Origin: Otis tarda
Taxonomy: Eukaryota > Chordata > Aves > Otidiformes > Otididae
Reading direction: 5' to 3'
Assembly: GCA_026413225.1 (NCBI GenBank)
Contig: CM048552.1
Span: forward strand, 207,775,553-207,839,552
DNA length: 64,000 bases
The first letter of the stretch is position 1; the number at the start of each line of letters is the position of its first letter. The translations under genes and the position numbers were made by a program. Below the pieces are notes generated by a model. The model worked only from the letters and a program-made list of their open reading frames with translations, was not told the DNA's origin and did not search any database. Positions 22,101-35,054 of the stretch are shown in pieces.

Positions 22101-25100
22101 GAGATTGCTTCCTTAATCACAGACTGTGAAAATTTGGATTTTAAAATTACTGGAATTTCTAAAGCTGATTGAAAAAGATCTGTTATTATCTGCTGATTGC
22201 ATTTGTTTTTCCCACACTTACATGATGGATTTATTTTTGTCTCAATGGATATCTTGTTTTCAGGAACAGAGGAGAGGTTTTGCCTTCCTCTGAAGCAACA
22301 GAAGAAGGCACATAACTAGTTAGGCTGAGATGGGTCACAGCTAGGCACAAGAGGCTGTGTCTCATTAGAAAGCCTTGATTCAAGGTTAAACCCTCTATCA
22401 GATCTGTCAGGATTGAATTTCTATTTGAATGAGTCTGGTAGGTTGTTTTTTTCCCAGTATTTCTTTTACAGTTTTACATAAATCCTTTGTCACAGCAGGG
22501 GGATCACTGATCTTGATCATTCTTGCTGCCTTCCTCTGGTCGTAGGTTCTGATTTACAGAGGTCTGTGTAACAGATCTCAGCTACAAGGACTGCTGAGAT
22601 CTGAATTTCCTCATCCTGGAATCATTTCCCATCCTGTACTTTCTTTTTCTTGAGTATATATAGGAACAAGTAGTTGACTTTTCAATATAACAGAAAAATG
22701 TGTTCCAGAGGCTAAAAGGGAAGGTAAACAATTTCAGGTTAGAATTAAGGTAAATTTTCTGAAGATTAGAATATTTCACTTATTAGAACAGCTTACCCTG
22801 GACTATTGTAGATACTGTTAAAACTTCAAAAGGAGAGATCTTAGGACAGCTGTATTGGCTGTGCATAGCAAGCCAAACTAAGTGACAACAGAGACCCATA
22901 GTGACTTCATAACATGTCACATTTTTTACCTTGCGAAATTACAGACATATCAAACCAAGCCCAGGCCTAGGGAAAGTATAAAAAAACCCACTCTTTTTTG
23001 CATTCGTACACTTTCTTCAATATATTCTTCTATATCCAGACAATGTTAAGGCATAAGCAAAATGTACTTTTTCTGGGCAAGCTAGACAATCAAAGATAAC
23101 AAAACAGCCTCACCCGCCCATGGTGACTACCGTGGCTTGGGAGACCAGTCTGACACCTGCTTCTGCAGAACAGCATCTTCCAGCAGCAGCATCACTTCCC
23201 AACTCCAACACAACCCCAACTTCTTACACTTGGTATTTCTACATGAAAGTTTACCTATTTTTTTTTTTAAGTTATTCTACACAATTTGTCTCACATGAGG
23301 ATAAATATTAGTGAATATTTCTATAACAAAATTTCAGAACAATTATTCTTTTATGGTTAGGTATTGGCCAAGCCGAATATTAAACACCACCTATTATTAC
23401 CTCAGACTATTACTCCTTTTTGATCATTAAGAGCTTGGAAACAGGTCTGTACTGTTTAGTTAGCCCTCTCTTACAATCCTACCACCATACAGACATGGTA
23501 GACATGGTAGTGAGCAGTGAAAACTATTATTATCTACTACTTTTTAATTGTCTAATCTTTGCTTGTTTAAGAAAAACTTAAAGGAAACGTTGCTAATTTT
23601 GCAGAAAAAAAAAAAAACCCTTGCCTTACTTACCCTTGTTACATTTTTGTCCTTTCAAAGGGAAGCTTCTATTAAACACAAGCATTTATTTTCTGTCTCA
23701 TTATTTCACACTTCTGATGAAGAAAATCTAGACCAGATAAAGAAAATGTGAGTCAATTACAGTAAGTATGTTTACTAATGGGACACCTAACCCATCCGTG
23801 TAATTAAAATGAGACATTTTATTTATTTATTAACTTTTAATATGATTCAGAAAAGTGTCCTCAAAACTTTCTGTCACCAGGACTGAGCAGACTCCAATTT
23901 TGTCCTTTATGCAAGCCTTTCACTTTCCTTTTAATCTCTGAACCTCCTCCAACCATTTCCAGGTCTCCTCCAAACTTCTGACTCCTTCCCATCTATATCT
24001 CTGTGACAATTTCCAAAGAATAATCTTTGATGACAGTCTGGGATATTAGACCCTGGTTTTTTTCCCTAATTTCACATACTTCCAGCATCTTCTGACTTAG
24101 TGGCCATATCTCCTCACTCTTCTCCTCAATCATATTCTTGAGTCATAAGGTAGCTGTCACACAAGGATGCAGCAAAGTCAAGGGAAACACAGACAGTACT
24201 GTATCTACTCAGCTCCAGCAAAGCCACCCCTAAACATCCAGTATGCAGGCCAAAGGGAGACCAGAGAGGTACAGTGCAAAAGACAGCTTCAAGGTTAATT
24301 CTTCATTAAAGTCAAGAAAATGGTGGGAATTGTTTGTCTCTCAGCACCTGCAGCAGAAGTTATTCAAATACCTCAGTTACCCAGCAATAAAACAGCCCAA
24401 TCAATTTTTAGTGTCCTAATCTCTTGGGTAAAAATGACTAAAGCTACAGACAGCTCCATAACCCCCTGAGCAGGACTGTTTTCCTTGTTCACAATTACTC
24501 TCCCTTGTCCAGCACCTGGGTTCTAACACTGATTTTTAATCAGGGCCCTACTTAAAAGTAATCATTATCTGGTGTCATTATTATCATTTACAGAATAATT
24601 AAAATAGTGCCTGGAACTCCCACTCACATTTAAGCTCCATTTTGCTTTTAATTCTACAGATGTGTTACAAAAAAAACAGCTCTTACTGTCCGGAGCTCAC
24701 TTTTATGGAGCACTGAAAGAAGACAAAGCTAAGAAATTATATGGGAAGACAAAATATAGGAAATAAAAGGATTTAGTAGAAAACAGAGGATTTACAGAAG
24801 CAGAGTGGACAATCTTGTGGAACTAGGGTATATTTAATGGTTCAGTTTAACCATGATGCAGAAGAGTTGATTGTCCTTCCCTCCCTCAAGAACAGCCATT
24901 TTGTTGCTGTTTCTTTTATCCTTCTCCCTAAGGACCACTGCTGGCCACCTCTGGCCTGGATCTGGCCAGTGAGACGTGTCCCATCCACAGGCTGTGGCTG
25001 CTGGTGACACACTGGAGAGTCACTGGGGCAGACTTGCGCGCCTGCTCCTGCCTGTCCTGCAGGAGTTGTGAGTACATCCTTTGTCCCACCGCCGAGTGTT

Positions 25101-25218
25101 AATAAGTCTCGTAAACTCATGAAGGAAAGCAAATAGCATGTGGGCTGCTCTTTCTTACAGGACCTCCTACTATTCTCCAGAACAGCTGTCTGGCACCTCA
25201 AGCTCCTACAGAGACGCT
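19147..25218. other. non-genic unique sequence
   Basis: No gene is recognised. About 20640-20720 carries several TAATTA or TAATTG motifs within 50 bases. The 97-codon frame at 21538-21831 has no family resemblance. About 21900-22560 has faint LINE-like texture (for example CAGTGCCCACTTCTGGACCC) but nothing I can align with confidence. A T-run lies at 23261-23269 and an A-run near 23605. A minus-strand open frame of 192 codons covers 24842-25420 and is discussed as a finding. Confidence 0.45.
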
Positions 25219-25260
25219 GTTTCTGTTTGTTTTTGGTTTTGTTTTTTTTTTTTTTTTTTT
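25219..25260. repeat. T-rich simple repeat ending in T(19)
   Basis: GTTTCTGTTTGTTTTTGG then TTTTG then T19. Read on the minus strand it is an A-run followed by CAAAAC-type units. This is what gives the lysine- and asparagine-rich stretch in the overlapping minus-strand open frame. Confidence 0.8.
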
Positions 25261-25944
25261 GCCAAGGAAATCCTAACAGTCCAAGATAGTCCTTGAATCC
25301 TACACAGTGAGAGTCAGGTGGGTCTGCACTGTGCAAAGGATCTTCTGGCCCTGATAATAGTGACCATACCCTTCTCTGAGAATGTCTCCAGATGCATGCA
25401 GGACATCCATAATTGTTCACATGAGTTTTTGTTCTGAGTGCCCCTCTTCCAGTGACACCTGATGAACAATTACTGGCATGAAAAACCTGTAATGTGAGGT
25501 TATGCCATACCTGTCATGACAGCCATGTCACAGTTATACCACGACCTTATGGAACCAGCCATCAGCACGCTGTTGAGTATGCAAAGCCAAGGTACTTCTA
25601 GGCCACCATCTTCACAACATCATGAGTAAGGTGTTCCATGAGAGTCTCTCTTGTCTCTCCTACCCTCTGTCTTCTGAGGGTCTATTCAAAAGCAGTTCTT
25701 CAACTGTTTTTTGCAAGAACTTAAGGGCAGCCTTTCCCAAAGTCATAGTGTACAGATTTTATATGAATGTCAGATTGCCTCAGGTCCCTATAAAAAAGGT
25801 TACAGCAAATCATGCTCTGGTGTTGGTGTTCAATCTACTAAATATCACAGACGTCATCTTAAAAATTTCACCTGAAAATGTCTGCTAGATTAATATTTCA
25901 GCTATCTTAAAGCAAAAGCCTACTGAAAGAAATATTAAAACACA

Positions 25945-25988
25945 GAGAAATAAGAATACTTTGCAATAAGAGAAATAAGAATACTTTG
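25945..25988. repeat. 25-bp period direct repeat, two copies
   Basis: GAGAAATAAGAATACTTTG occurs at 25945-25963 and again, identically, at 25970-25988. Identity of the 19-base core suggests a recent slippage duplication. Confidence 0.8.
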
Positions 25989-26199
25989 TATTGCATTTTA
26001 CTACAATCACTTTGTCTTTGCTGAACTTATAGTCAATACTAATGCAAAGTCGTGTCTTTTTTCTAGTGCTCGCTAAATATGCTGACACAAATGTTGTTAT
26101 TAATTAACCAGCATAACAGGAGAAAAAAAAAACAGGTAGAACAAGCAATGCTTAAAAAAAATATTATCATCCTCTCTTTTCAAACCAACCTTTCCCATA

Positions 26200-26223
26200 C
26201 CCCGTAGCAAACCCCGTAGCAAA
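26200..26223. repeat. 12-bp tandem duplication
   Basis: CCCCGTAGCAAA is present twice in perfect tandem. Confidence 0.8.
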
Positions 26224-29204
26224 TCCAGCAGAGAGAGTGGAGTAGATAGATAGGGATGGGTAGATATTAAGATGTATGTAAACCGTTTACAAAACACTGC
26301 TGTAAAATGCTGTGACTACAGCTACTATTTTACTGTTTAAGGAGCTGAGTGGGGAAGCCATTTGCTAACAATCAATCTCTGTCAGAGAAACCATTATTTA
26401 GAGGGGGAAGTGTTTACAAGAGAAATCCTGTAAGCGATTTGGAAGTTAAACTGATAAAATAAGTTGCTAAGGGTTATCTTCTCGATGGATATGAATTAGC
26501 CGCTTTCAAAGCCTGTGGCTCAGCATCACCTTATACCAGCTGAGCTTAGAGATTCATATGTGGAAAAATTGGTACAAAAACTTCTTACTGCCATAGGGAC
26601 AATGGTCCTTTACAGGCGTTTAACTTGTCCATCAAATGTGGAGTTCACTCTCAGCCACTCACCAAGTTTCTAACTACATTTTTACACAAACATATATAAA
26701 AATCTGCACTCCTGCCCTGGTGAGCTATACTTCAAAGGTCCGAATCAGATTTCATGTTACTGAAACATGAACCTCCCTATCCAGGTAGGTTTCTTGCCCA
26801 CACAGAGCAGAATTTTAATCCTCAAACAGCACAGTGGATGGATTTCTGTAAAAAAAGTAGATGTGAGATGAGGTCCCATACGTGATGTGATATTGCACAA
26901 TGCAAGAAGTCAAGTGTTGAAATTACAAGTTAGGTGTCCACTTCAAGGGCTTGAGGTTGTACAGACAGGTTAGACGCCCTGCACACTGTGTACAGGAAGG
27001 AGAGGCTCCAACATCCCTCTCACCAGTGTGGAGATGCCCTCACACTCAAGAGGAAACATCTTCAAAAGAGAGCCTAGGCACCTCTGCAAAAGAGGGATTT
27101 AGAGCCTCAAACCATGTCCACTCCCTTTTCAGTAGCTTCATGGTAGGATAATTTCACAGGAAGAGAGACCTGAAAGAAAGACCTGAAAAATTCAGAGTCC
27201 CAAATTGCTCCATTAACATATTCCACTGTCTTCAGCAAAGAAGAGCGGCTGTATGTAGTCTCTTGTAAGTACTGTGCATAATACATGTTTGTAAATGTTC
27301 AATGGAATATTAAAGTGAATTTCCTGAATCATCTATCCCTGTTCTTACATGTCACAGGCTGCCACATCATATAATCTTTCATATACAGTCATATATCTTT
27401 CATGAATTAACCTTAACAGAATATCTTATTCTCATTCTCTTTACCACAAGAAAGCTGTAAAACTTTAAACCTTGTAATAACTAAACCAAAAACTAAATTC
27501 ATAGGAAAAAAAAAAAGATTACACCTGTTTGTTCTTGTGCCAAGACTGAGTTTTAACTAAAATATCTGAACTCATTAGAAGATGCTTTTACTTCTGGAGT
27601 ACTTATTGAGAAAAATTTATCTTCTCTTAATCTTGGCTGTGCCTAAGTGAGAGGAGACATAAACAGCTCGTCCATTTCTGTGGTATTTACAGTAAATCTC
27701 CCTGCAAGTCTTTTGGATTTAAAAATATTTTTTCTTGACAATGACTATTGTAGACAATATTCCTCATGTGACCTGCTCAGCATCTCGCAAACTTTCTCCC
27801 TGAAATCCCTCAGCCAATACATCCCAATCCCATGTTTACTTTTTTCACAGTTTATTCCCACCCATGCAGCATAGTCATCCGGCGATCAATTAATATTTCA
27901 GCCAATAAGTTTCCATTTTGACTCTGTAATTATTTCATAAGCTCATCCCAGGTCTCCTATTCTAACTCTGCTCATTATACACGTCTTCCTGTATGATAGT
28001 CCAATTTCCATAAACTTCCAAGAGCCTTGTGCCAGATTTGCTACTGAATTCCAGCAAGATTTGAGGTATTGCATTTACACTGACTTCATGCCCCAGGTGT
28101 ACCTGTGTAAACGGGTACAGAATCATGACACATTTGATGATGAGAAAAGGGGCACACACTGCCTAGTATTAGTTTTAAGCTTTTCTTTACTTTTTTGTTT
28201 GGTTTATGGTTTAGGGTGGGGAGGTTTCTGTTGTTCCTAGTCCTATATAGAAGGATGTACAGGCAGCAGTTTCCAAACTCAGATTTATAATTAATTCACA
28301 TCATATTTGACAGTGTAGATAATTATAATTCTCAGACAATCCCCAGAAACTAAAATACCTAATTATCGATGCAAAATAAGCCTTTGCACGTTCAAGGAAA
28401 AAAAGACTCAAATAGTCATAAATATAGTTATTAATCCATCTATAGTTCCTTCTATTTAGAATTGTCAACCAGACAAAGCATGGAATCAGGTAACATTTTT
28501 TCGTATTTGGAAAGTGGATACTGGTAAAAATGTGCCCAAAGTCCTAACATTGTGAAGATGTAAAACAGATCATTGCTTTTGCTATAGGAATTTGGTAGTT
28601 TTATGACCCATTATATTTTAATTTTTGCCCGTTTGCCTATATGGGGGATTATTGAGCCCACTCCATTTATTCACAGTGTTGTGGGGCTGCCAAGTCAAAC
28701 CGTGGTTGCTCACTGAATACCTGCACAGAGGGGAAAAATCACACAAGAAAAAATAGAGAAGCTAATAAAAAAGGAACATATGAGTAAAGCACTGGTAACT
28801 GGTGCACCATGGCACTGAGGAGGGAACGGTATTAATGATATATTTTCTTAACTCCTTGTTGCACATACTGATCTTGCTCAAGAGTTTCAAATAAGGCGTA
28901 TTACCACCTGAGCTGAATGGAAAGAAGAATGGTTTAGCATTCAAAGACTCATCATTCGTGAGGGCTGAGGGCAAATGCCTCAACACCTAGGAAAACTCTA
29001 TTTCACTCCAAAACATGCTGGCTTTGTCCACGCTGCCTTCTGGAGGACAGTCCCTGGCCCAGACTATCCCGTGCTGTCTCATGGATCCCAACTGTGCCAG
29101 GAACCGTGCTAACAACTAGACCACTGCCTGCCAGTACTTTAACCGTGTTTTTACAGACACAGTGTAAGGAATCAGTTCTGTTCCTGCCTCCACTTCATAT
29201 TCCT

Positions 29205-29345
29205 GTGCACTCAGGGGCAAATTTCTTCAGATCTAACTCTGCTCCATTAAAATCGATAGCAATGTGTGACTTTGGTAGGGATGAACTCTCCACATCTCAG
29301 TTCCCTAGCTATAAAATGGCAATTGCAATCCTAGTGTTTGAGGGG
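29205..29345 (+). mobile_element. possible MIR-like SINE remnant
   Basis: The stretch GTGTGACTTTGGTAGGGATG, then CACATCTCAGTTCCCTAGCT and ATAAAATGGCAATTGCAATC, follows the order of the MIR core. In the family these positions read about 'gtgtgaccttgggcaagt', 'tgcctcagtttcctcatct' and 'gtaaaatggggataata'. Divergence is high and the tRNA-like head is not visible. It could be chance similarity. Confidence 0.35.
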
Positions 29346-32300
29346 GGAAAAAAAGAATAGAAATACGTTAAAACATAAGATAGTCCTTTTTCTAGGAGGG
29401 AGGCAGTAATATGTGAATTTCTTTCTTCTGCTCTCCAAATGCTGTGTCTAGGTGAGTCATGAACACTTCAGAGTTGAGGGATTCTCTTCTGCTACACCTA
29501 TGAGCATAAGAACTACTTGTACATAAGACAATGAATACATCTCTAGTACATCTGGGTTTTTTTGCTTCTCGTCCTGCTTCTTTCAGTTCCTATCTATGAG
29601 GAATTTATCTTTCCTCTAAGAGTCATTTATGAAATTTCGGAGGCCAAAAGGCAATTTGTAGGTGCTGCTTTAGAGAGGTGGAGAAAAAGTCAATTCCAGT
29701 AAGAAATATAGATAGGAGGTGACACTCATCTTTGAGTTAGCTCTAGTTTTCCTTGCAGGTACCGACCACCTGTCCAAACAGGTTGTAGTTACTCTTCAGA
29801 TGTGAATAAAAACTTGTGAATTAAAGTCATCCTTATGTCAAGATGTAATCAAATTTTGAAGACTCACAAATACTGAAAAATATTAACAATTTTTTTTAGA
29901 GATATTGTACTTGGCAGACTAATCTTTTATAAAGCAGCACGTTGTCTGAATGATCAGATCTCTGATACACACTCCCTCCTCCAGTTGGTTTGCACATTTG
30001 GCAATCAATAGCCATGTCAGGTAGAGCTTTGAGTAACAAAAACTTTTTCATTACAGCATGCAACTCAAGAATACCCAAAAGTTTCATATTTTAAAAAGTA
30101 ACAAAAATGAGAAAAAATAGATTTTCAAATTGAAAAAAAAAAAAAGATCAAAGTATCTGGGGAAAAGAATAGAAGACAAACTATGTATAGCACTACAAAT
30201 ATGTTCTGCAACTGACCTAGAAATCAGCTAATGGGATGGATTGTGCTGGGATTTCAGCAGAGAACACGTTTGTCCCACAGTCCAAAACATTTCTTCAGCA
30301 TGCTGAAATTCTGAGTTGCTGATCTGACTAATTTCCTAAGAAAAGGAGCAACATCTGGCACGTCTTGAAATCTGCCATTTGATGCTACCCAAGCCCTTGC
30401 AAAAGGTTTCTTTCCAGCTTGTCTTCAAGCCACCCACAAAACTATCTCCTGCCGTGGCAGACAGCCCTGGGACTCCACTGAATGAAGGGAAGAAATTCCT
30501 CCCGAGGGCAATTTGGAGAAGGAACATGACTTACATGCTTGAATTGCCTGTTGGAGGATCTTTTCTCTCTCCATTGACTATATGAGGAGTCTAGGAAGTT
30601 TAGCCTTCTGACTCAAATGCTGCATTCAGACATTTGAAGTTCAGTAATGTGACAAATAAGGTTGCTAAGCATATATATTTCTAGGTTTTCAACAGATGAA
30701 AGATGTAATTTCATTTTGTTGCCTGTGACAAAAGCTAGATGCTGGAGGTAGAGAGCTGCTCTAATCAAGTACATCAACTACCAAAATTTTATTTTCTTTA
30801 AACTGGGAGATTTCAATATGCCTATTTCTGCCCTTCCACTGGTAAAGAAAATAATGCAGACAGTGGCTTTGTCTCTGCTACAAATCAGCAGGACAATTTC
30901 TGGAGCTGTGTATACAGTCACAACAAATTATTTGTATATATCTATACAAGAAGCCACATTGTCTCAAGGTTTTTGGGGAAAGCCTTTCCAGAGACCAAAG
31001 GGACAGAGAGCTCTATATGTTCCCAACACAGTGTTTGATTACTACAATCAAAAAGTGTTGAACTCAGAACTGAGCATTAAAATATCTTCTGGAAAAGGAG
31101 GAAATTGGGTCCTCCTATACCCAAATGAAAATTCTCACCTCTCAGTCAGATCAAACACCCTTTTTATTCTCAGCTTTCAAGAAGGCTTCAGATGCCTGTG
31201 AAAACTCATTGCTAGTTTGCTTAACCAGCTCTCTGCCCAGTGCAGCAGTGTCCAAAGCTTTCTGTAGCCCAAACTGGCAGCCCTCCAGCACAAAGGAGTG
31301 GGTTCAGCTCTCAAAACTAATTCCCACTTGACAGGAGTGGAAGTCAGAGAGAAAAGGCTCTGGCAGCTCGTAGTCAAACACAAACCCTGAAAGAATTTCC
31401 CTTCATATTGAATTCTTCACAGGTTAGCTAATAAAGGTGGTGAGCATTATGTTGTTAGCAAAAGCAATGCTTTTCAGCTACTCAAACTAGAAAAAATATA
31501 TGTATTTCTACTCGGTCACAGAAGTCTTTAGGACAGGGATAACTTGTTTTCAATCTCTTTTTTTTCCCATCTTAACGATAAAACTCCATCAGGACCTCAC
31601 AACCATCAAGGCGTGCTTTGCAGTGACTACAGTAGTTGCATAATTGTGAAGAAAAAGTATGCATTTCTTTTTCCTCATTTTCGTAATCTAAGTAGAGCAA
31701 GTGAGTCACAGAGACAAGAATACATGCTAAAATCCTCAGAAAAAAAAAAAAAGATAATTTTAGATATGACAGAAAACAAATGGATGATTCCAAGTGTTAT
31801 ATAACACGGCCTTTTATATCCTACTCTGTCCCAGATGCAGGTACAGACCCGCACTACTACAAGTTCCCCAACAACAAACCAGGTTTAAGAGGCTGCCATC
31901 CCTCCATCACAGACACTTGATCCCCTCAAAAACATATAAAGATACCAGGGAAGTCTAGTGTGCAGACAGGCTCTCAGAGGAACAAATAACTAGCAGGGGG
32001 GGAGCAAATAGCAAATTCAATGACTACTTCATTACCCATTTCAATTATTTTATTCCCTAAGGGAGCTAGTAGAGCAAGAGCACTCTCACACTTTCTAATC
32101 CAGTCCTCAAATTTTATAACCACCTTAAGATAGGAAAGGCAATTTCTGAGAGCTCTTGGTAACAGATTTGCTTCTCCCAGTGACTTAATGCACTTGGCCA
32201 ACATCAGGAAAAGTCAGGACTTGGAAAAGTCAGGAAAGCTATGTGGATTTATACACCACAGGGATCTGGCTCCATTAGGTTCATGTCTCCAAGGATGCTC

Positions 32301-34498
32301 TCAGTCACCAGGAACTGCAGAGCATTTGAAATGATCACGTTAGGCAATTGAAGCCAAATAATTAGCACTAAAACAGGAAGAAAAAAGGCTCAGTTTCCTT
32401 CTCCTTGCATGAGTGAAGGAGTGTGAGGTAACTTCACTAGGACTTGTATTTCTGCCCGATGCAGAGAGCTTTGATTCCGTGCAGACTCTCTTCTGTGCCA
32501 GCTTGTGGCTTCTTTTGCCCTGGAAAGCTGCTCTAAGCATTTTGACACCTCACAGGAGCTAGCAAGCACAATCTGCCAGCAGAATAACTCTGATGCTCTG
32601 CTACAATAGTCGGTGAAGTTGCTCAAGATGAAAAATAACTGATTCCCCAGTCATCAGCCACCCAGACGACGGGGGTGTGCCAGGGCTGATGCTGTCCCTC
32701 CCTTTTCCATCCCTGAGGAAACCACTGGAGAGATGAAAATCACAGTTGCATCCTACCCCAGAGCCAAACAGATGCTCACCACTCTTTTCCAACCAGTCCT
32801 TCTTTAGTCTGGGACATTATTGAGCTGGTAGGAAATAATATTCATAATTTTCTGCATCAAATAGGCAGAAAGCCCCAGCTGCATCTGATGCCTGCCAGTC
32901 GGTCAGCTCCTACATGACTCAATCCAATGCTCAAAAGGCCAAGCCTGAAGATGAAGTAGGGATATTGGCTATTGGGATATTGGGTAGGAATGGACCTCAT
33001 GGGCAGAAGAGGAACAGGGAACAAAGACACCTGGGGGTAGACTCATGGGTTTCCTGAGAGGATTTTAGTAAGAAAAGACAAAAATAATAATGTTGCTGGG
33101 GAAGAGAAAGACATCAGACTAACAGAAAGGAATTTGCTAAGTGTGGGAAAGACGCTCTACAAGCATCCATGATGTGAATGCAGTATCAAGAGTCCAGAGA
33201 AAAACCCACAAAAGGTTTGGTGGTAGGGTGGGGACTCCATGTCTCCAGAGGACATCTGTAACCCAAGCTAAGCAGCTGGAACAGCCTTTGAGGTTGAAGG
33301 GAAAACAGTAATGTTGGATCTCTCCTGCTAGTAATGAAACAAGGGAGGAACTGCAAATTTCTGGGGGTCAAAACAAAGATGTGAGGGCTGGCTGTACAGC
33401 CGAATTATGTCTGTAATGCACCAAATGATTGGGCACGATTATTCCACTTTAAAGGAAAGCTCCATTCCCTGACTTCGAGTTTCATCAAGAGATGCCCTCT
33501 GATGGGGTATAGACGTTCCCCTCTCTTGGTTTTACTGCCTATTATTTTGCCTCACTTGAAATAAGAAGGAAATGCAGCCAGTGAAAGTTTATGAACCCTC
33601 TAGGGGATGCCCCTGTCAGAACAGAATTTACTGCAAGCATCCTTCGTTTCCACAAGCCAGAAATACTTATTAGATCAGTATGGATGAGAAGGTTTTCAAG
33701 TCTAACACCAGGGTATAAACATTTTGTCCATAAAGAAGGCAAATTGGGTTTTTACTCTGGAGAGAAACATCCATAAATAATGCAGGACGCAGTGTGAACC
33801 AACAGTCTCAAGACACAAGAGAAAATAAGAGAATTATGTCAGAAAATTGAAATACAGATGGTAATTGTGATTATGAAGTTTTAAATCAAATAACTCATTC
33901 AGTATCAGAAGTGGTGGGGGGCAAGCTTTTAAGACTCACAGAGGCCACTGGTTTTCATGAGAAGCAGCAGCTGTTTCAAATACCCAGCTGTAACCAACTG
34001 GGAGAACAGAAAGTTCAGCATCACTCCTGGAGTTTGCTTGACGTTAATATGAACTACAAACAAATGTCATAATAGGCAAAATTCTATTATTCCTTATAAT
34101 TTAAAACCAAGTTAAATTGTATTTCTTTTAAGATGTTTGTTTAGGGTTGACATTTAAACATAGAATTTATTATTTATGTGGTTCTTCAGACAGTTTTTCC
34201 TTTAGCTTTACTTGAGGGAAATGACTTCAAAAAACAGGTCATGGCTAAATAAGATTGCTGTGGAAAGGAAAGAAATAGCCCAGGAGATAATTCAGATGTG
34301 TCTCTTCAAGGACAATTCTTGGTCATGGTATAAGCTTGAAAACAGTGTGACTTGAAAATATCAACATCCAGGGGCTCCATCCCTTTCAGCACCGACCAGC
34401 TTTCACATCCGCTACCACTGCCTTTAACTGGTACTGAGGATATCCAGCAGCTCACAAGATAAGGTCTGTAAATGAGTTTCCACCCACTATATCATTGT
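29346..34498. other. non-genic unique sequence
   Basis: No gene is recognised. The open frames at 30818-31201 (127 codons), 31125-31331 and 32390-32626 have no family resemblance and no consistent splice context. A-runs occur near 30133 and 31740. The segment 32205-32240 repeats AAAAGTCAGGA twice. Confidence 0.45.
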
Positions 34499-35054
34499 TG
34501 TATTTTAGCCTCGCTCAGGACCAGACTATGCAGTCTCTTGCTCAATCCCCCCACCCTCCGAGGGAACAGGGAGAGATAATATAACAAAAAAAAAAAGGTC
34601 CAAAATTTTGAGATAAAGATAGGAAGAGATTCTTAAAGTTACCATTACGGGCAAAACAGGCTTGACTTGAGGAAAACTATTTGTTTATTATTAAAACTAA
34701 AGCAGGATAACGAGAAAGAGAACAAAGTAACTTCCCCCACCCCTCCCTCTTCCCAGGTTTAACTTAATTTAAATTTTCTCTACCTCCTTCCTCCATCCCC
34801 TTAGTGGCACACGGGGGAAGAGGGAATGGGGGTTACGGTCAGTTCGTCACTTGTCGCTTTACGCTGCTCCTTCCTCCTCAGGGGAAGAACTCCTCATATT
34901 TGTCTCCCCATCCATCATGGGGTCCCTCCCATGTGCTACAATCCTTCATGAACTCATCTGGCACAGGTCGTTTTTCCACAGGATGCAGTCCCTCCAGAAC
35001 AGCTGCCCCAGGGTGGGCTCTTCGCGGGCCACAGCCTCCTTCAGGCATCCACCT
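34499..35054 (-). mobile_element. partial LTR (3' half), same family as the LTR at 46288-47516
   Basis: Minus-strand copy of the 3' half of an avian endogenous-retrovirus LTR. In element sense it ends GGCTAAAATACA at 34499. Shared segments with the other copy include 'TTCTTCCCCTGAGGAGGAAG', 'GCGTAAAGCGACAAG', 'CTGACCGTAACCCCCATTCC' and, near the polyadenylation site, 'CAAGCCTGTTTTGCCCGTAA'. Homology stops sharply after GTGGATGCC at about 35054. The U3 part present in the other copy is not found beyond that point. It is either a truncated solo LTR or a recombinant. No internal retroviral sequence is seen, and a convincing target duplication is lacking because one end is missing. Confidence 0.85.
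34684..34689 (-). promoter_or_regulatory. polyadenylation signal of the partial LTR
   Basis: AATAAA in element sense, within TTAATAATAAACAAATAG. It corresponds exactly to the signal at 47329-47334 in the longer copy. Confidence 0.7.

Larger units (their letters stand above)
25261..29204. other. non-genic unique sequence
   Basis: No gene is recognised. Two small tandem duplications are visible, at 25945-25988 and 26200-26223. A 8-bp inverted repeat (TTCATGTT and AACATGAA, loop of 5) lies at 26751-26771. The remaining open frames are short and isolated. Confidence 0.45.

Noticed and set aside
21900..22560. LINE-like wording such as CAGTGCCCACTTCTGGACCC
   Set aside because: I could not extend the similarity in a consistent order, so no element is called.
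30818..31201. 127-codon frame as a gene
   Set aside because: Composition and residues look random, with no domain and no supporting neighbours.
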